Source: Snodgrassella sp. (GTDB taxonomy: Bacteria > Pseudomonadota > Gammaproteobacteria > Burkholderiales > Neisseriaceae). Taken from it: a stretch of 64,000 nucleotides of DNA. This document shows positions 1 through 9,151 of this stretch, in pieces. Within the stretch, counting starts at the first letter, position 1. Every line of letters begins with the position of its first letter. The position numbers were made by a program, and so were the translations under genes. The notes below the pieces were generated by a model that was given only the letters and a program-made list of their open reading frames with translations, searched no databases and was not told where the DNA came from. The stretch is from assembly GCA_024103515.1 (NCBI GenBank), contig JAGGIK010000008.1:1-64000 (forward strand), read 5' to 3'.

Positions 1-1
1 A

Positions 2-106
2 GAACAAGCCTTTGCGACTTATGCTTATTGGTACAATCATCAACGGTTACATTCATCGTTGGGCTATTTGCCTGAGGTGGAATTTAACAACCAGCTACCC
101 CCTTAA
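2..106 (+). mobile_element. 3' end of an IS3-family transposase (partial, runs off the left edge)
   Basis: The frame that is open from the window edge encodes 34 residues and a TAA stop. It contains the block YWYNHQRLHSSLGYLPEVEF, which is typical of the extreme C-terminus of IS3-family OrfB integrases, just after the third catalytic acidic residue. The rest of the element lies outside the window, so its integrity cannot be judged. The tail differs from the expected C-terminus of the IS407-type remnant at the right end of the window, so the two are probably different elements. No terminal inverted repeat was identified behind the stop. Confidence 0.85.
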
Positions 107-1486
107 TTTTGTTGTTTGAATAAGTGTTGCCATTCCAGATATTGCATAAGCAACTGTGCCAAAGGATTTTTTCCTAAAAAAAATCGAATACTTCTTCTAT
201 TTTAATAATTTCTATCACAGTGTATTTAATTTGAAATGACTACTCATTGTATGACTCATTCACAAACCAAATAAACACATTGGAAATTTTTTATTTGGCA
301 ACAAAAATTACCAATACTATAAACATTTTGGCCTATAATAATATCGATATTGCATATAATAAACCTGACAACTATCGGTCATTTGTAAAATAATAATATT
401 CACTATATATTTTTATCATTTTCCTTCGAAAGCAGTAGAAGATTTTATGATCAATATCATTGCCCTCAACGCTTACATAAAAAACGAATGTATCCCAACA
501 AACTTATTTTAGAGATAGAATCCGATCTTAAATACTACTGTTTTTTCTTCCAACTTCACTAAATAAGCAGTTTAATATCCATATCAAAACGCTCTATGAG
601 CTGAGATAGATGTCCTAAAAAAATACCGTCAATCGAGAATGTAATAAGTGCTGATTTAACTTACGAATTGCGCCAACAATTGTTTAAATCAAAAATACCT
701 AATTGCTATAAACTTAATTTACACAACCATTTAAATAAAATTTTAAAACATAAACTGATCGCTATCAGCTATATAGCGAGATTTTAAAATTTCCCCTATT
801 AACACCAGACTGCAAAAAAACTGTGACCGAAAAAAAATGCTAATATCTATCAAAAATGATCATTATAAGTTTTGAAACCCAATTAAGTAATCAAAGCTTG
901 CTGCGATCATCAAGGTCATTATTTTATATTATTCATAATTTAAATAAATGCTTATAGTTAAGTAGTTAATTCAAATTTAATATAGACAAGAAAAATTTGA
1001 ATGGACTGTTCTGGATGAAATAGCTTTCTCAAATCGTCACCCACAAAAAAATGATCAAGTGAATTATCTTAGTAGAATTTATCTATTCATGATCAAGTGC
1101 AAAACTCCACTCTTTTTCTAACAACTAAACCTTAAGAAAATTAATTTTTTAATTAAAAGTTAATTCGTAATTAAAATTATTCAACGATTGAAAATGAACT
1201 CGCTACGTAGCATGAGTAAAACATACAATGTTGTTTAGAAAAAATACTTGTCTACCTTTCCTTAATGTAAATCAAAAAATAATAATTAACGATTTTAATC
1301 TCTGTTGCTTAATGTTAAATTAAGAAATAATAAAATATCCTAAAATTCAATTTAACTAACATTTTATTGGCATAACAACTTCTGATTATCATAAACATCA
1401 ATAGACCAGATATAATATGCCTAAACCCTATAAAGCATGCTAAACTTTTGACTAAATCTATACACACAGATATAAAAGTAATTCTT
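107..1486. other. gene-free AT-rich spacer upstream of aroC
   Basis: About 1.4 kb without a credible coding frame. It contains a short hairpin (7-bp arms at 759-765 and 773-779), two copies of ATGATCAAGTG at 1051-1061 and 1089-1099, and a TATAAT hexamer at 1411-1416 that could be the -10 element for aroC although no good -35 lies ahead of it. Nothing resembling a tRNA or a known riboswitch was seen. It lies directly behind an insertion-sequence tail, so it may be scar tissue of past insertions. Confidence 0.6.
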
Positions 1487-2569
1487 ATGGCTGGCAATAC
1501 CTTCGGACAAACCTTCACCGTTACTACTTTTGGCGAAAGTCATGGACCTGCGCTAGGTTGCATAATAGATGGCTGTCCGCCCGGTTTAAGTTTAAGTAAA
1601 GCAGATATTCAGCATGATCTGGATAGACGTAAACCTGGCACCAGCCGGCACGTTACACAACGCCGTGAAGATGATCAGGTTGAAATACTGTCAGGAATAT
1701 TTGAAGGCATAACCACTGGGACGCCTATTGCTTTACTAATCCATAATACTGACCAAAGAAGTCAAGATTATAGCAATATAGCCAACAGCTTTCGACCTGG
1801 TCATGCTGACTTTACTTACTGGCATAAATACGGTATTCGTGATTATCGTGGTGGCGGCCGTAGTTCTGCCCGCGAAACAGCAGCCCGTGTTGCCGCAGGT
1901 GCAATAGCAAAAAAATGGTTAAAACAAAATCTGAATACAGAAATAATTGCCCACATCACTCAAATTGGCTCAAAAACAATTGTTTTTGAGGATTATTCAT
2001 TCATTTCTCAAAACCCTTTTTTTGCTGCTAACCGTAGCCAAATAGAAGAATTAGAACAATATCTCGACAGTATACGTAAGCAAAAGGATTCGATCGGAGC
2101 CAAATTACATGTCTGTGCCCGAGGGGTACCTATTGGCCTTGGCGAACCTGTATTTGATCGTCTAGATGCTGATATAGCTCATGCCATGATGAGCATTAAT
2201 GCGGTCAAAGGAATTGAGATAGGAGCAGGGTTCGCAAGCATCAGTCAAAGAGGCAGTGAACATGGTGATGAAATAACACCAGACGGCTTTTTAACCAATA
2301 ACGCTGGTGGGATTCTTGGCGGCATCAGTAGCGGTCAGGAAATACACTTCAATCTTGCTATTAAACCTACCAGTAGTATTTCTCTTCCACGTCGCTCCAT
2401 TGATATTAGCGGACATGCCATCACTCTATCGACGCAAGGTAGACATGATCCTTGCGTAGGATTACGTGCAGCACCAATTGCCGAAGCAATGTTAGCCCTC
2501 GTGCTGATTGATCATGCATTACGACACAGAGCACAAAATCTAAATGTAGATCGTAAAAATAGTAAATAG
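1487..2569 (+). CDS. aroC: chorismate synthase
   Basis: Converts 5-enolpyruvylshikimate-3-phosphate to chorismate, the last step of the shikimate pathway, using reduced FMN; cytosolic. The product is 360 residues, normal for the family. Diagnostic segments are the N-terminal [18 protein letters not shown], the [18 protein letters not shown] signature (residues ~124-141) and [18 protein letters not shown] near the C-terminus. The frame stays open 39 bases upstream with a TTG codon, but the family N-terminus begins at the ATG at 1487, which was chosen. It stands alone between long spacers. Another shikimate gene, aroE, lies at 28.5 kb on the other strand. Identification is secure. Confidence 0.96.
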   Translation: MAGNTFGQTFTVTTFGESHGPALGCIIDGCPPGLSLSKADIQHDLDRRKPGTSRHVTQRREDDQVEILSGIFEGITTGTPIALLIHNTDQRSQDYSNIANSFRPGHADFTYWHKYGIRDYRGGGRSSARETAARVAAGAIAKKWLKQNLNTEIIAHITQIGSKTIVFEDYSFISQNPFFAANRSQIEELEQYLDSIRKQKDSIGAKLHVCARGVPIGLGEPVFDRLDADIAHAMMSINAVKGIEIGAGFASISQRGSEHGDEITPDGFLTNNAGGILGGISSGQEIHFNLAIKPTSSISLPRRSIDISGHAITLSTQGRHDPCVGLRAAPIAEAMLALVLIDHALRHRAQNLNVDRKNSK

Positions 2570-2705
2570 CTGATCAATAACAATGATGCAATATTTCAAC
2601 TATTAGTAACTTATGCGATAATAATCAGGAATACCCATCAACAACAAAACTAGTCAATCTGGAAAGCAATTGGTTGTGATGGTTTAAACCACAAGGATAT
2701 ACCTT

Positions 2706-3137
2706 ATGAGTCAAGAAACAGCTTTGGGTGCAGCATTCAAATCTGCTGTACAAACAATGAGCAAAAAAAAACAAACCGATATGATTGCAGAGCATATCTA
2801 TCGTAAGTATGACGTTTTTAAATATTTTAAACCTTTAGCTATTGGAATTGATCAGGATCTTATAGCCGTCCTGCCTCAGTATGATGCTGCACTAATAGCC
2901 AGAGTACTAGCCAATCATTGCCGTCGCCCACGATATATTAAATCACTGGCCCGCGGCGGAAAACGCTTTGATCTGAATAACAGATTCAAAGGTGAGGTAT
3001 CTGCTGAAGAACAAGCCATTGCCCAACAGCATCCATCTTTGCAAACCACAAAAATTCCGGATAGTACTAATGTCCAAACTGCACACAACTCTGCAAAACT
3101 TGATTCTGAAATGTCTGAAGACAATGTAAGCAAATAA
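2706..3137 (+). CDS. proQ: minimal ProQ/FinO-domain RNA chaperone
   Basis: A 143-residue protein made almost entirely of a FinO/ProQ RNA-binding domain (residues ~12-105). Recognisable parts are the AEHIYRKYDVFKYFKPLAIGI segment, the arginine-rich CRRPRYIKSLARGGKRFDLN and the following QAIAQQHP helix. The long linker and C-terminal Tudor-like domain of enteric ProQ are missing; the last ~35 residues are polar and probably disordered. This matches the short neisserial ProQ, which binds structured sRNAs and mRNA 3' ends globally. An AAGGAT ribosome-binding site precedes the ATG. It is followed by a TatD-family gene 43 bases downstream, possibly in one transcript. Confidence 0.88.
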   Translation: MSQETALGAAFKSAVQTMSKKKQTDMIAEHIYRKYDVFKYFKPLAIGIDQDLIAVLPQYDAALIARVLANHCRRPRYIKSLARGGKRFDLNNRFKGEVSAEEQAIAQQHPSLQTTKIPDSTNVQTAHNSAKLDSEMSEDNVSK

Positions 3138-3180
3138 AGAATTCTGTGTCAAACATCCGGCCAGAAATTAAATTATCCCA

Positions 3181-3963
3181 ATGCTATTTGATAGCCATTG
3201 CCACCTGAACCATAAGCCTCTGATCGAAAAACTGCCTGAGATCTTGACTCAGGCGGCATTCAACCATATCAATGGCTTTCTCGTCCCTGCTACCCAAGCG
3301 CAAGATTGGGAATTAACGATACAACTGGCTGCAAATCACCCACAGATTTATGCTGCAATTGGTATACATCCATGGTTTGTTTCTAGCAGCAACAATGCCA
3401 ATTTTACCAAATTAGAACAATTGTTACATCAAAATTCACAACCTTTATTAGGTGAAATTGGTTTGGACTTTGTGCGTGCTCGTGATCAAAATAGTCGTGA
3501 ACAACAGATTCAATGCTTCGAGCTACAATTGCAGATTGCTAACTCTATAAAACGCCCGATCGTAGTCCATCATGTCCATGCTACTTCAGCTTGTCTTAAA
3601 AGCATCAAACGCTGCTCTTTTACCCATGGTGGTTTTGCTCATGCTTTTTCAGGCAGTATAGAAGAAGCCCATGAATGGATTAAGTATGGCTTTCTCATTG
3701 GAATTGGTTCATTGCTTTTACACCAACAAGCAAAAAAAGTCCGTATAGCAGCACAAACTCTACCCTTACAAAATATTGTCATTGAAACTGATGCTCCCTA
3801 TATGTCACCAAAAACCAAACAATATAATTCACCTAACAATTTAATCCAAATAGCCAAAATTATAGCTAATTTAAGAAATATCCAATGGGAGGAGGTTGCC
3901 GAGATTACCGCTGCGAATGCACTAACGTTACTTGGTAATATTCCCAAACCATTAAAATATTGA
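3181..3963 (+). CDS. TatD-family metal-dependent hydrolase (probable DNase)
   Basis: A 260-residue TIM-barrel hydrolase of the TatD family, which cleaves DNA 3'-5' with two divalent metals. Visible metal ligands are the DSHCHLN motif (His6, His8), GEIGLDF (Glu92), the VVHHVHA histidines near residue 130 and IETDAPYMSP near residue 200. It is close to the short proteobacterial YjjV/TatD members. The ATG has no clear ribosome-binding site, and the gene lies 43 bases behind the ProQ gene, so translation may depend on the upstream gene. The exact substrate cannot be read from sequence. Confidence 0.88.
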   Translation: MLFDSHCHLNHKPLIEKLPEILTQAAFNHINGFLVPATQAQDWELTIQLAANHPQIYAAIGIHPWFVSSSNNANFTKLEQLLHQNSQPLLGEIGLDFVRARDQNSREQQIQCFELQLQIANSIKRPIVVHHVHATSACLKSIKRCSFTHGGFAHAFSGSIEEAHEWIKYGFLIGIGSLLLHQQAKKVRIAAQTLPLQNIVIETDAPYMSPKTKQYNSPNNLIQIAKIIANLRNIQWEEVAEITAANALTLLGNIPKPLKY

Positions 3964-4222
3964 TTCTAATTTAGCTATAACATCAAAATTTTATTTCTTA
4001 TATCATCATCCGTATTTGCATCTGAATTTTCAATAATTTTATAGCTTTCATCATCAACCATTCTTTCCCCTTCTTTTAACATCAATCTTCTTACCCGTTG
4101 CAAAAAATATAGCCACACTCAACCTCAACCAGTTAAAAGCATCAAACAAACATTGATAAATAGATCATCCAATCGTTTTTTGTATGCTAAAAATATGGCT
4201 ATAAGGGAAAACACCCACTCAT

Positions 4223-4574
4223 TCAAACAAAAGTATATATAGACACCAACACAACCGAAATTTTTAAAGCAACAGACACAGTAAAAGAGCGTGTCGTAGA
4301 ATGACCAAATTGACTACTTAAAAGCACCATGAAGCTCATGTCAAAGACGAACCGAATTCCGTTGAGTGTATGCACAGTATCAAGAATGAAGAGGAACAAA
4401 AATCGCAGTAAACAATAAATCTGAATAACGCACACTAAGCATTAGTATAGAGAAAAAAACGTCTAGATTAATGAGTAGCAAAAAATGACACAGCCAGGTA
4501 CTGGCTATCGGCGCTAACAGAGCTAAACATATTGAAATAATAATATTACAGTGTAATCGTTGATTAAACTCCAT
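4223..4574 (-). pseudogene. possible remnant of a small membrane protein gene
   Basis: Two overlapping minus-strand frames, 4574 to 4380 and 4435 to 4223, both encode strongly hydrophobic peptides (for example ISICLALLAPIASTW, then YCLLRFLFLFILD). Joining them by a frameshift near 4400-4435 would give a protein of about 110 residues with several membrane segments. No family was recognised, and hydrophobic frames arise easily by chance in AT-rich DNA, so this is only a suspicion of a decayed gene. Confidence 0.2.
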
Positions 4575-4777
4575 GAGCGGCTAATAGCCTATAGGGAATG
4601 TAATTTTAGGTGATCGTACCAGTTAGCATAAGCAGGAAAGACTGGTCTACCCTCATTTTAGTAAACAGTTGGATTAAATCACTCAGTTAACCTATTTCTA
4701 AATTAAACAGTTGTTCAATAATATAAATGTTTTCTTCCCAATTATATAAAGCTTCAATATATTATAAGATCACTGAT

Positions 4778-4804
4778 TTAGCCTGCTAATGCACAGCAGG
4801 CTAA
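4778..4804. terminator. perfect 10-bp hairpin, orphan terminator-like element
   Basis: Arms TTAGCCTGCT (4778-4787) and AGCAGGCTAA (4795-4804) pair perfectly around a 7-base loop. The T-run behind it is poor on the plus strand (TAATAAATTTTC). It lies some 800 bases from the nearest convincing gene on either side, so what it terminates is unclear; it may be left from a lost gene or end a small RNA. Confidence 0.4.
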
Positions 4805-5061
4805 TAAATTTTCTGTATGTATATCCATTTTCCCAGCCAATCTTCTTACGTGAGCATACAAATCAAGCAAAATAGAAAAATAACATGTAAACACTTATAA
4901 CCATACAGACCATGATGAAATTTAAATCATGCGCAAATCCGTGTATCTATTAGCTAATTAAACACCGTATACCGAGAATATGCATGATTTAAATAAGCAT
5001 AAAAACTGCGACCAAATATTTGAGCTAATGTCAATAACTGTTATTAGAAAAAATATCTATT

Positions 5062-5404
5062 TTGATAAATCCATGCTTCGCTACTTCTGATTTGCGAAAT
5101 GCTGAACGGCTTTTATTAAAATTGCTATCTCTTTTTAGTAGTTTGATTTCTCATTCTTTACTTTATTTTAGCACTTTAATATCTGAAAATCAGCCTTTTA
5201 TTGGCATCAATCTCAGGTGGTACAGATTTATTTTATTCAGTTATTTACAAAATATTTCGTAAACTAGATCAAAATCATCGACCACTTGCCAATAATTTTA
5301 TCGACTATTTAAGACTAAATTACTGGCTTCTTGTTTGCACTGTTGGGCTAATCTTTTGCTCATATCATATAAGCATCCATCTTATTGTTAAAGTCTCTAT
5401 TTAA
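5062..5404 (+). pseudogene. possible frameshifted remnant of a membrane protein gene
   Basis: Two plus-strand frames meet near 5200: the first encodes a leucine-rich peptide (5062-5262), the second GGTDLFYSVIYKIFRKLDQ followed by a membrane-like stretch (NYWLLVCTVGLIFCSYHISI) and a stop at 5404. The second part looks protein-like, with a charged segment followed by a transmembrane span. There is no good start codon or family match, so this is a low-confidence call. Confidence 0.2.
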
Positions 5405-7132
5405 CTATGAGTAGATCACTTGCATGATTTCATTAGCCAATACTATTTGGCTATCTACCACCTTTGTTGCCCCTGCGTGTATATACTGTAGTTTGTCTTC
5501 CTCACTATTGCTGAAAACGACAATCTGTAACTGGGGGTTTTGTGCCTTTGCGACTTCAATAATAGCTATGATTTCAGTTCTATTTTGAATTGTAATTATC
5601 AAATTTTTTGCTGTAGCCACAAACACTGCATCCATCATACCATCAGCCAGTGCATGACCATATGCTACTGGAATCTGTTGTACCCGTAAATGTGCCACGA
5701 TATCAAGACGGTTTTCTTGAACATACACGGTTTCATGCTGCTCGTGTAAACGCCTTAATACTTCCTGCCCTATCGATCCGGCACCTACCATAACAGTGTG
5801 ATCGGCTACTTTTGGTGCTATAACCATATTTTCATCTGCAAAATAAATTGATATCGGTTTAATAGGAGATGCTACTTTTGCATGAGGTTTGGCTGATAAC
5901 ATTTCGCCCTCATGGTTAGTATCCGTTTCGCCATGTTTTAATTGTGTATGTTTTTGCAGGTAACGATTCAACCATACAAAGAGGAAAGGGTTGCATATAA
6001 TTGATATTAAAGCACTGCCTAAAATTAGATCACTAGCTAATTGCGGCATAATTTTATAAACTGAACCAAGACTAGCAATCATGAAGGAAAATTCACCTAT
6101 TTGTGCCAGTGCAATTGCTATCGTCAGCGCTGTCTGTACAGGATATCCGAATAATCTAACAATCAAAAATGCGCCCAATCCTTTGCCAATTACTACTACT
6201 AGCAAAGTGGCCAACAACAATAGCGGTTCACGTAGGATTATACTCGGATCAAAAAGCATGCCCACGGATACAAAAAATAATACCGTAAAGAATTCGCGTA
6301 AACCACTTGAAGCATCTTCTGCCGTATGGTTCATGCTGGTTTCACTAATTATCGTACCAGCAAAAAATGCACCCAATGCAAAAGACACGCCAAACAGATA
6401 GTTGGCCAAAATAGCACAACCTAGGGCAATGGCAATAACCGCAAGACGAAACAGCTCCGGATTTCCGGTACCAACTACTTTCTGTAATGACCAAGGAATT
6501 ATCTTACGTCCCAGCAACAGCATGATTACCACGAAAGCAATTATCTGAATGCTGGTTTTACCAAATAAATACGTCACTTCAGAGGCAGATACATCACCTT
6601 GTCCGGATAAGATAGGCGCCAGCGCCGGAATCATCACTAGCACGAATACCATAGCAATATCTTCGACAATCAGCCAGCCAGTAGAAATTTTTCCCTGAGT
6701 AGAATCGGCCAGATGCCAGCGCTGTAAAGCAGCAATTAAAACGACTGTGGAAGCACAAGATAAAGCCAGACCAAAAACTACACCTGCACCAGTGGGCCAA
6801 CCAACAAGCCAAGCCAGCCCCCATCCAAGCAATGTAGCCAGTACAAGTTGGATTAACGCTCCTGGAATGGCGATTTTTTTTACCGCCCATAAATCCCGAA
6901 AAGAAAAATGCAGACCTACTCCGAACATTAATAAAATCACACCTAACTCAGCCAGTTGCTGGGAAAGATGGCCATCTGCGGTAAACCCATAGGTATATGG
7001 CCCTACCATAACACCTGCGAGCAAATAACCTACTAACGGCGGCATACGCAGTTTTTGCGCAGCAAAACCCAGTAAAAAAGCGAAAAATAAACCACCAACT
7101 ATGGTTTCTACTAATGGAAAAGAGTGATGCAT
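5405..7132 (-). CDS. YbaL/KefB-type monovalent cation:proton antiporter with RCK domain
   Basis: A 575-residue CPA2-family antiporter of the inner membrane. Residues 1-395 form the Na+/H+-exchanger domain with about a dozen membrane spans. Conserved segments include KLRMPPLVGYLLAGVMVGP, LAELGVILLMFGVGLHF, TGWLIVEDIAMV and IALAQIGEFSFM. A charged linker (~395-440) leads to a TrkA-N/RCK nucleotide-binding domain whose Rossmann motif VGAGSIG is at 449-455. The N-terminus (MHHSFPLVETIVGG) matches the YbaL subgroup rather than KefB/KefC proper. It is transcribed divergently from the DyP peroxidase gene across a 328-base gap. Transported ion (K+ or Na+) and ligand of the RCK domain are not determined by sequence. 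Confidence 0.88.
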   Translation of the reverse strand: MHHSFPLVETIVGGLFFAFLLGFAAQKLRMPPLVGYLLAGVMVGPYTYGFTADGHLSQQLAELGVILLMFGVGLHFSFRDLWAVKKIAIPGALIQLVLATLLGWGLAWLVGWPTGAGVVFGLALSCASTVVLIAALQRWHLADSTQGKISTGWLIVEDIAMVFVLVMIPALAPILSGQGDVSASEVTYLFGKTSIQIIAFVVIMLLLGRKIIPWSLQKVVGTGNPELFRLAVIAIALGCAILANYLFGVSFALGAFFAGTIISETSMNHTAEDASSGLREFFTVLFFVSVGMLFDPSIILREPLLLLATLLVVVIGKGLGAFLIVRLFGYPVQTALTIAIALAQIGEFSFMIASLGSVYKIMPQLASDLILGSALISIICNPFLFVWLNRYLQKHTQLKHGETDTNHEGEMLSAKPHAKVASPIKPISIYFADENMVIAPKVADHTVMVGAGSIGQEVLRRLHEQHETVYVQENRLDIVAHLRVQQIPVAYGHALADGMMDAVFVATAKNLIITIQNRTEIIAIIEVAKAQNPQLQIVVFSNSEEDKLQYIHAGATKVVDSQIVLANEIMQVIYS

Positions 7133-7460
7133 TTTCTCATGCCGTATTAATAATTATTGGTAATGATTCTATTTTAAAATAAAAATCACATTAACAGAGA
7201 AATTTTGTTGACTTTTGCGGTAAAATTAAAAAATTTAGCTAATTTATGCTTAATCTAAAGCAATCGATCCAGTATTTGGTTTTTATTTGATCACAAAGAT
7301 GAAGCTTTTACAGTTCCATCTTTATTCACATTGCTTTTTGAAATTGCAAAAGAGCAGACATTTGCAATCCAAATGGAATGATATTTGCCAGATAGATTTC
7401 AGCTCAATAACAAATAACATATTGAAAATTAATTGTTCATTTGATTTAAGGATACAACTA

Positions 7461-8399
7461 ATGACAGCAGTTAGAACTTCTCCGGTAATCGCATCTCCGG
7501 GTAAAAGTGTTTTATTTATTACTTTAGGAATTACAGACAAACCTGAATCTTATGCAAAAGTTATAGAGTTTGCTACAGGCTTTTCTGCCCTACTGCGCAG
7601 CATGCAAAACCGTTTCTATGGAGAAAATTTTAACGCGCTAATGGGGATTGGCTCTGATGCCTGGGATAAATTAAGACCGGGTAAACCTAAACCTAAAGAA
7701 TTGGTTTCTTTTAAACCTATTCAAGGGCCCAAGCATACAGCAGTAGCGACTCCGGGCGATTTGTTCTTTCACATTCGCGCAGATCGTCAGGATATTTGTT
7801 TTGAATTGGCAGCGATGATAAACGAACTTCTGGGTGAAGTTACTTACTTTATTGATGAAGTTAACGGTTTCCGGTATCTGGACGGTCGTGCCATTATCGG
7901 CTTTGTTGACGGCACTGAGAATCCAGATGAGAGTGATAAAAATGAATTTGCTCTAATCGGTGATGAAGATCCAGAATTTCGCTATGGTAGTTATGCATTC
8001 ACACAGAAATATCTGCATAACATGCAAGCTTGGCGCAAGCTACCTGTAGAGGAGCAAGAAAAAGTGATTGGACGTCGACGTTTTAATGATATCGAATTAT
8101 CGGATGATGAAAAACCGGCAACAGCACATAATAATGTCAGCAAAGTATATGATCTTGACGGTAATGAAATGAAAATCATCCGTGCTAACGTTGCTTTTTC
8201 TCAGGCATCAAAAAACGAATATGGTACTTTTTTTATTGGCTATTCACGCTCTTTTGCGGTCACCCATCAAATGTTAAAGCAAATGTTTAGTGGCAATGCA
8301 GAAGGCCACTCAGACCGATTATTGGATTTCAGCACACCCGTTACCGGCACACTGTTTTTTATACCCTCACCTGAATACCTTGATGAATTTGACGCCTAA
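7461..8399 (+). CDS. DyP-type heme peroxidase (YfeX-like)
   Basis: A 312-residue dye-decolorising peroxidase that uses heme and H2O2. The family motif GFVDGTENP is at residues 147-155 (catalytic Asp150), the likely proximal heme ligand is His223 in the TAHNN segment, and the distal arginine is Arg241 in RANVAF; the EYGTFFIGYSRS block follows. No Tat or Sec signal is present, which fits the cytosolic YfeX group and not secreted EfeB. The frame is open from 7287, but the ATG at 7461 has a clear AAGGAT ribosome-binding site and gives the family length, so it was chosen. The gene stands alone, divergent from the antiporter gene. The physiological substrate is unknown. Confidence 0.9.
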   Translation: MTAVRTSPVIASPGKSVLFITLGITDKPESYAKVIEFATGFSALLRSMQNRFYGENFNALMGIGSDAWDKLRPGKPKPKELVSFKPIQGPKHTAVATPGDLFFHIRADRQDICFELAAMINELLGEVTYFIDEVNGFRYLDGRAIIGFVDGTENPDESDKNEFALIGDEDPEFRYGSYAFTQKYLHNMQAWRKLPVEEQEKVIGRRRFNDIELSDDEKPATAHNNVSKVYDLDGNEMKIIRANVAFSQASKNEYGTFFIGYSRSFAVTHQMLKQMFSGNAEGHSDRLLDFSTPVTGTLFFIPSPEYLDEFDA

Positions 8400-9151
8400 A
8401 GTATTACTTTAACAATGCTTGGAGAATTTCATAGATAATTAGCCTCAGATAATAGATATACACTTCGATTATTCAATAGTTCCGTTCTTTTTTAAGATGT
8501 GACAGTCTGTTTTGAAGTTCAAAAATACTATCGGCAGGTTCATTATGATATTTTCAATGTCATTGATAATTATCTCAATAAATTAGCTAGAATATAGATT
8601 TTCTGCCTAATTACTACCACTTATTCATCAAGCGAACTAAACTATATATGCATATTAGATATTAAAAAATTATAAAATCAAAAGTAGATGATGAAAATTA
8701 TTTTTACAACGTAGCTGAAAAAAACATATCCATTACGTTTTTTAACCTTAAGCAGTATGTTATCTTTCATCAGCTCCTTATTTGGTTTCAGATAAATTAA
8801 TTGTGATTTATAACACTTTCAAAAAACAGAAGACTCTGTTAGATTTTTATAAAGATGTTTAGGATAAGATCATTTGATTGGTTTTTAATTACTCCGCTTG
8901 CTGGTTCAAATATACCAACTTGGACTTGTTAAAAACTTATTTATAATTGAAAATCGTTGTTGCCTTCAATTCGCACATTATTGATTCAAGACGTTGTCTT
9001 AACAATCATGAGTTAAAAACACGAATGCTCAATATATAGGTTAAGACTGATTAGCCAATTGAATAAAACAGATTTATTATTGCAAACCTTTATATAAGCA
9101 TATTTATATCTAAATTTTGAGCTCACCATAATTTAACAGGAAAATATTTGC
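8400..9151. other. gene-free AT-rich spacer
   Basis: About 750 bases between the peroxidase and the CPA1 antiporter genes. No coding frame, RNA gene or strong hairpin was seen. It must hold the promoter of the antiporter gene, which could not be pinned down. Confidence 0.5.

Larger units (their letters stand above)
3964..5404. other. gene-free spacer with decayed reading frames
   Basis: About 1.4 kb between the TatD gene and the antiporter gene, without an intact gene. Fragments of hydrophobic frames occur on the minus strand (4223-4574) and the plus strand (5062-5404), listed separately. One perfect hairpin (4778-4804) stands out. The rest is AT-rich with no recognisable structure. Confidence 0.55.

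Noticed and set aside
5062..5404. Intact small membrane protein gene
   Set aside because: Two frames with no good start and no family match; listed only as a weak remnant.
7287..7460. 58-residue N-terminal extension of the DyP peroxidase
   Set aside because: The extension has no signal peptide or family match, and the ATG at 7461 has a clear ribosome-binding site.
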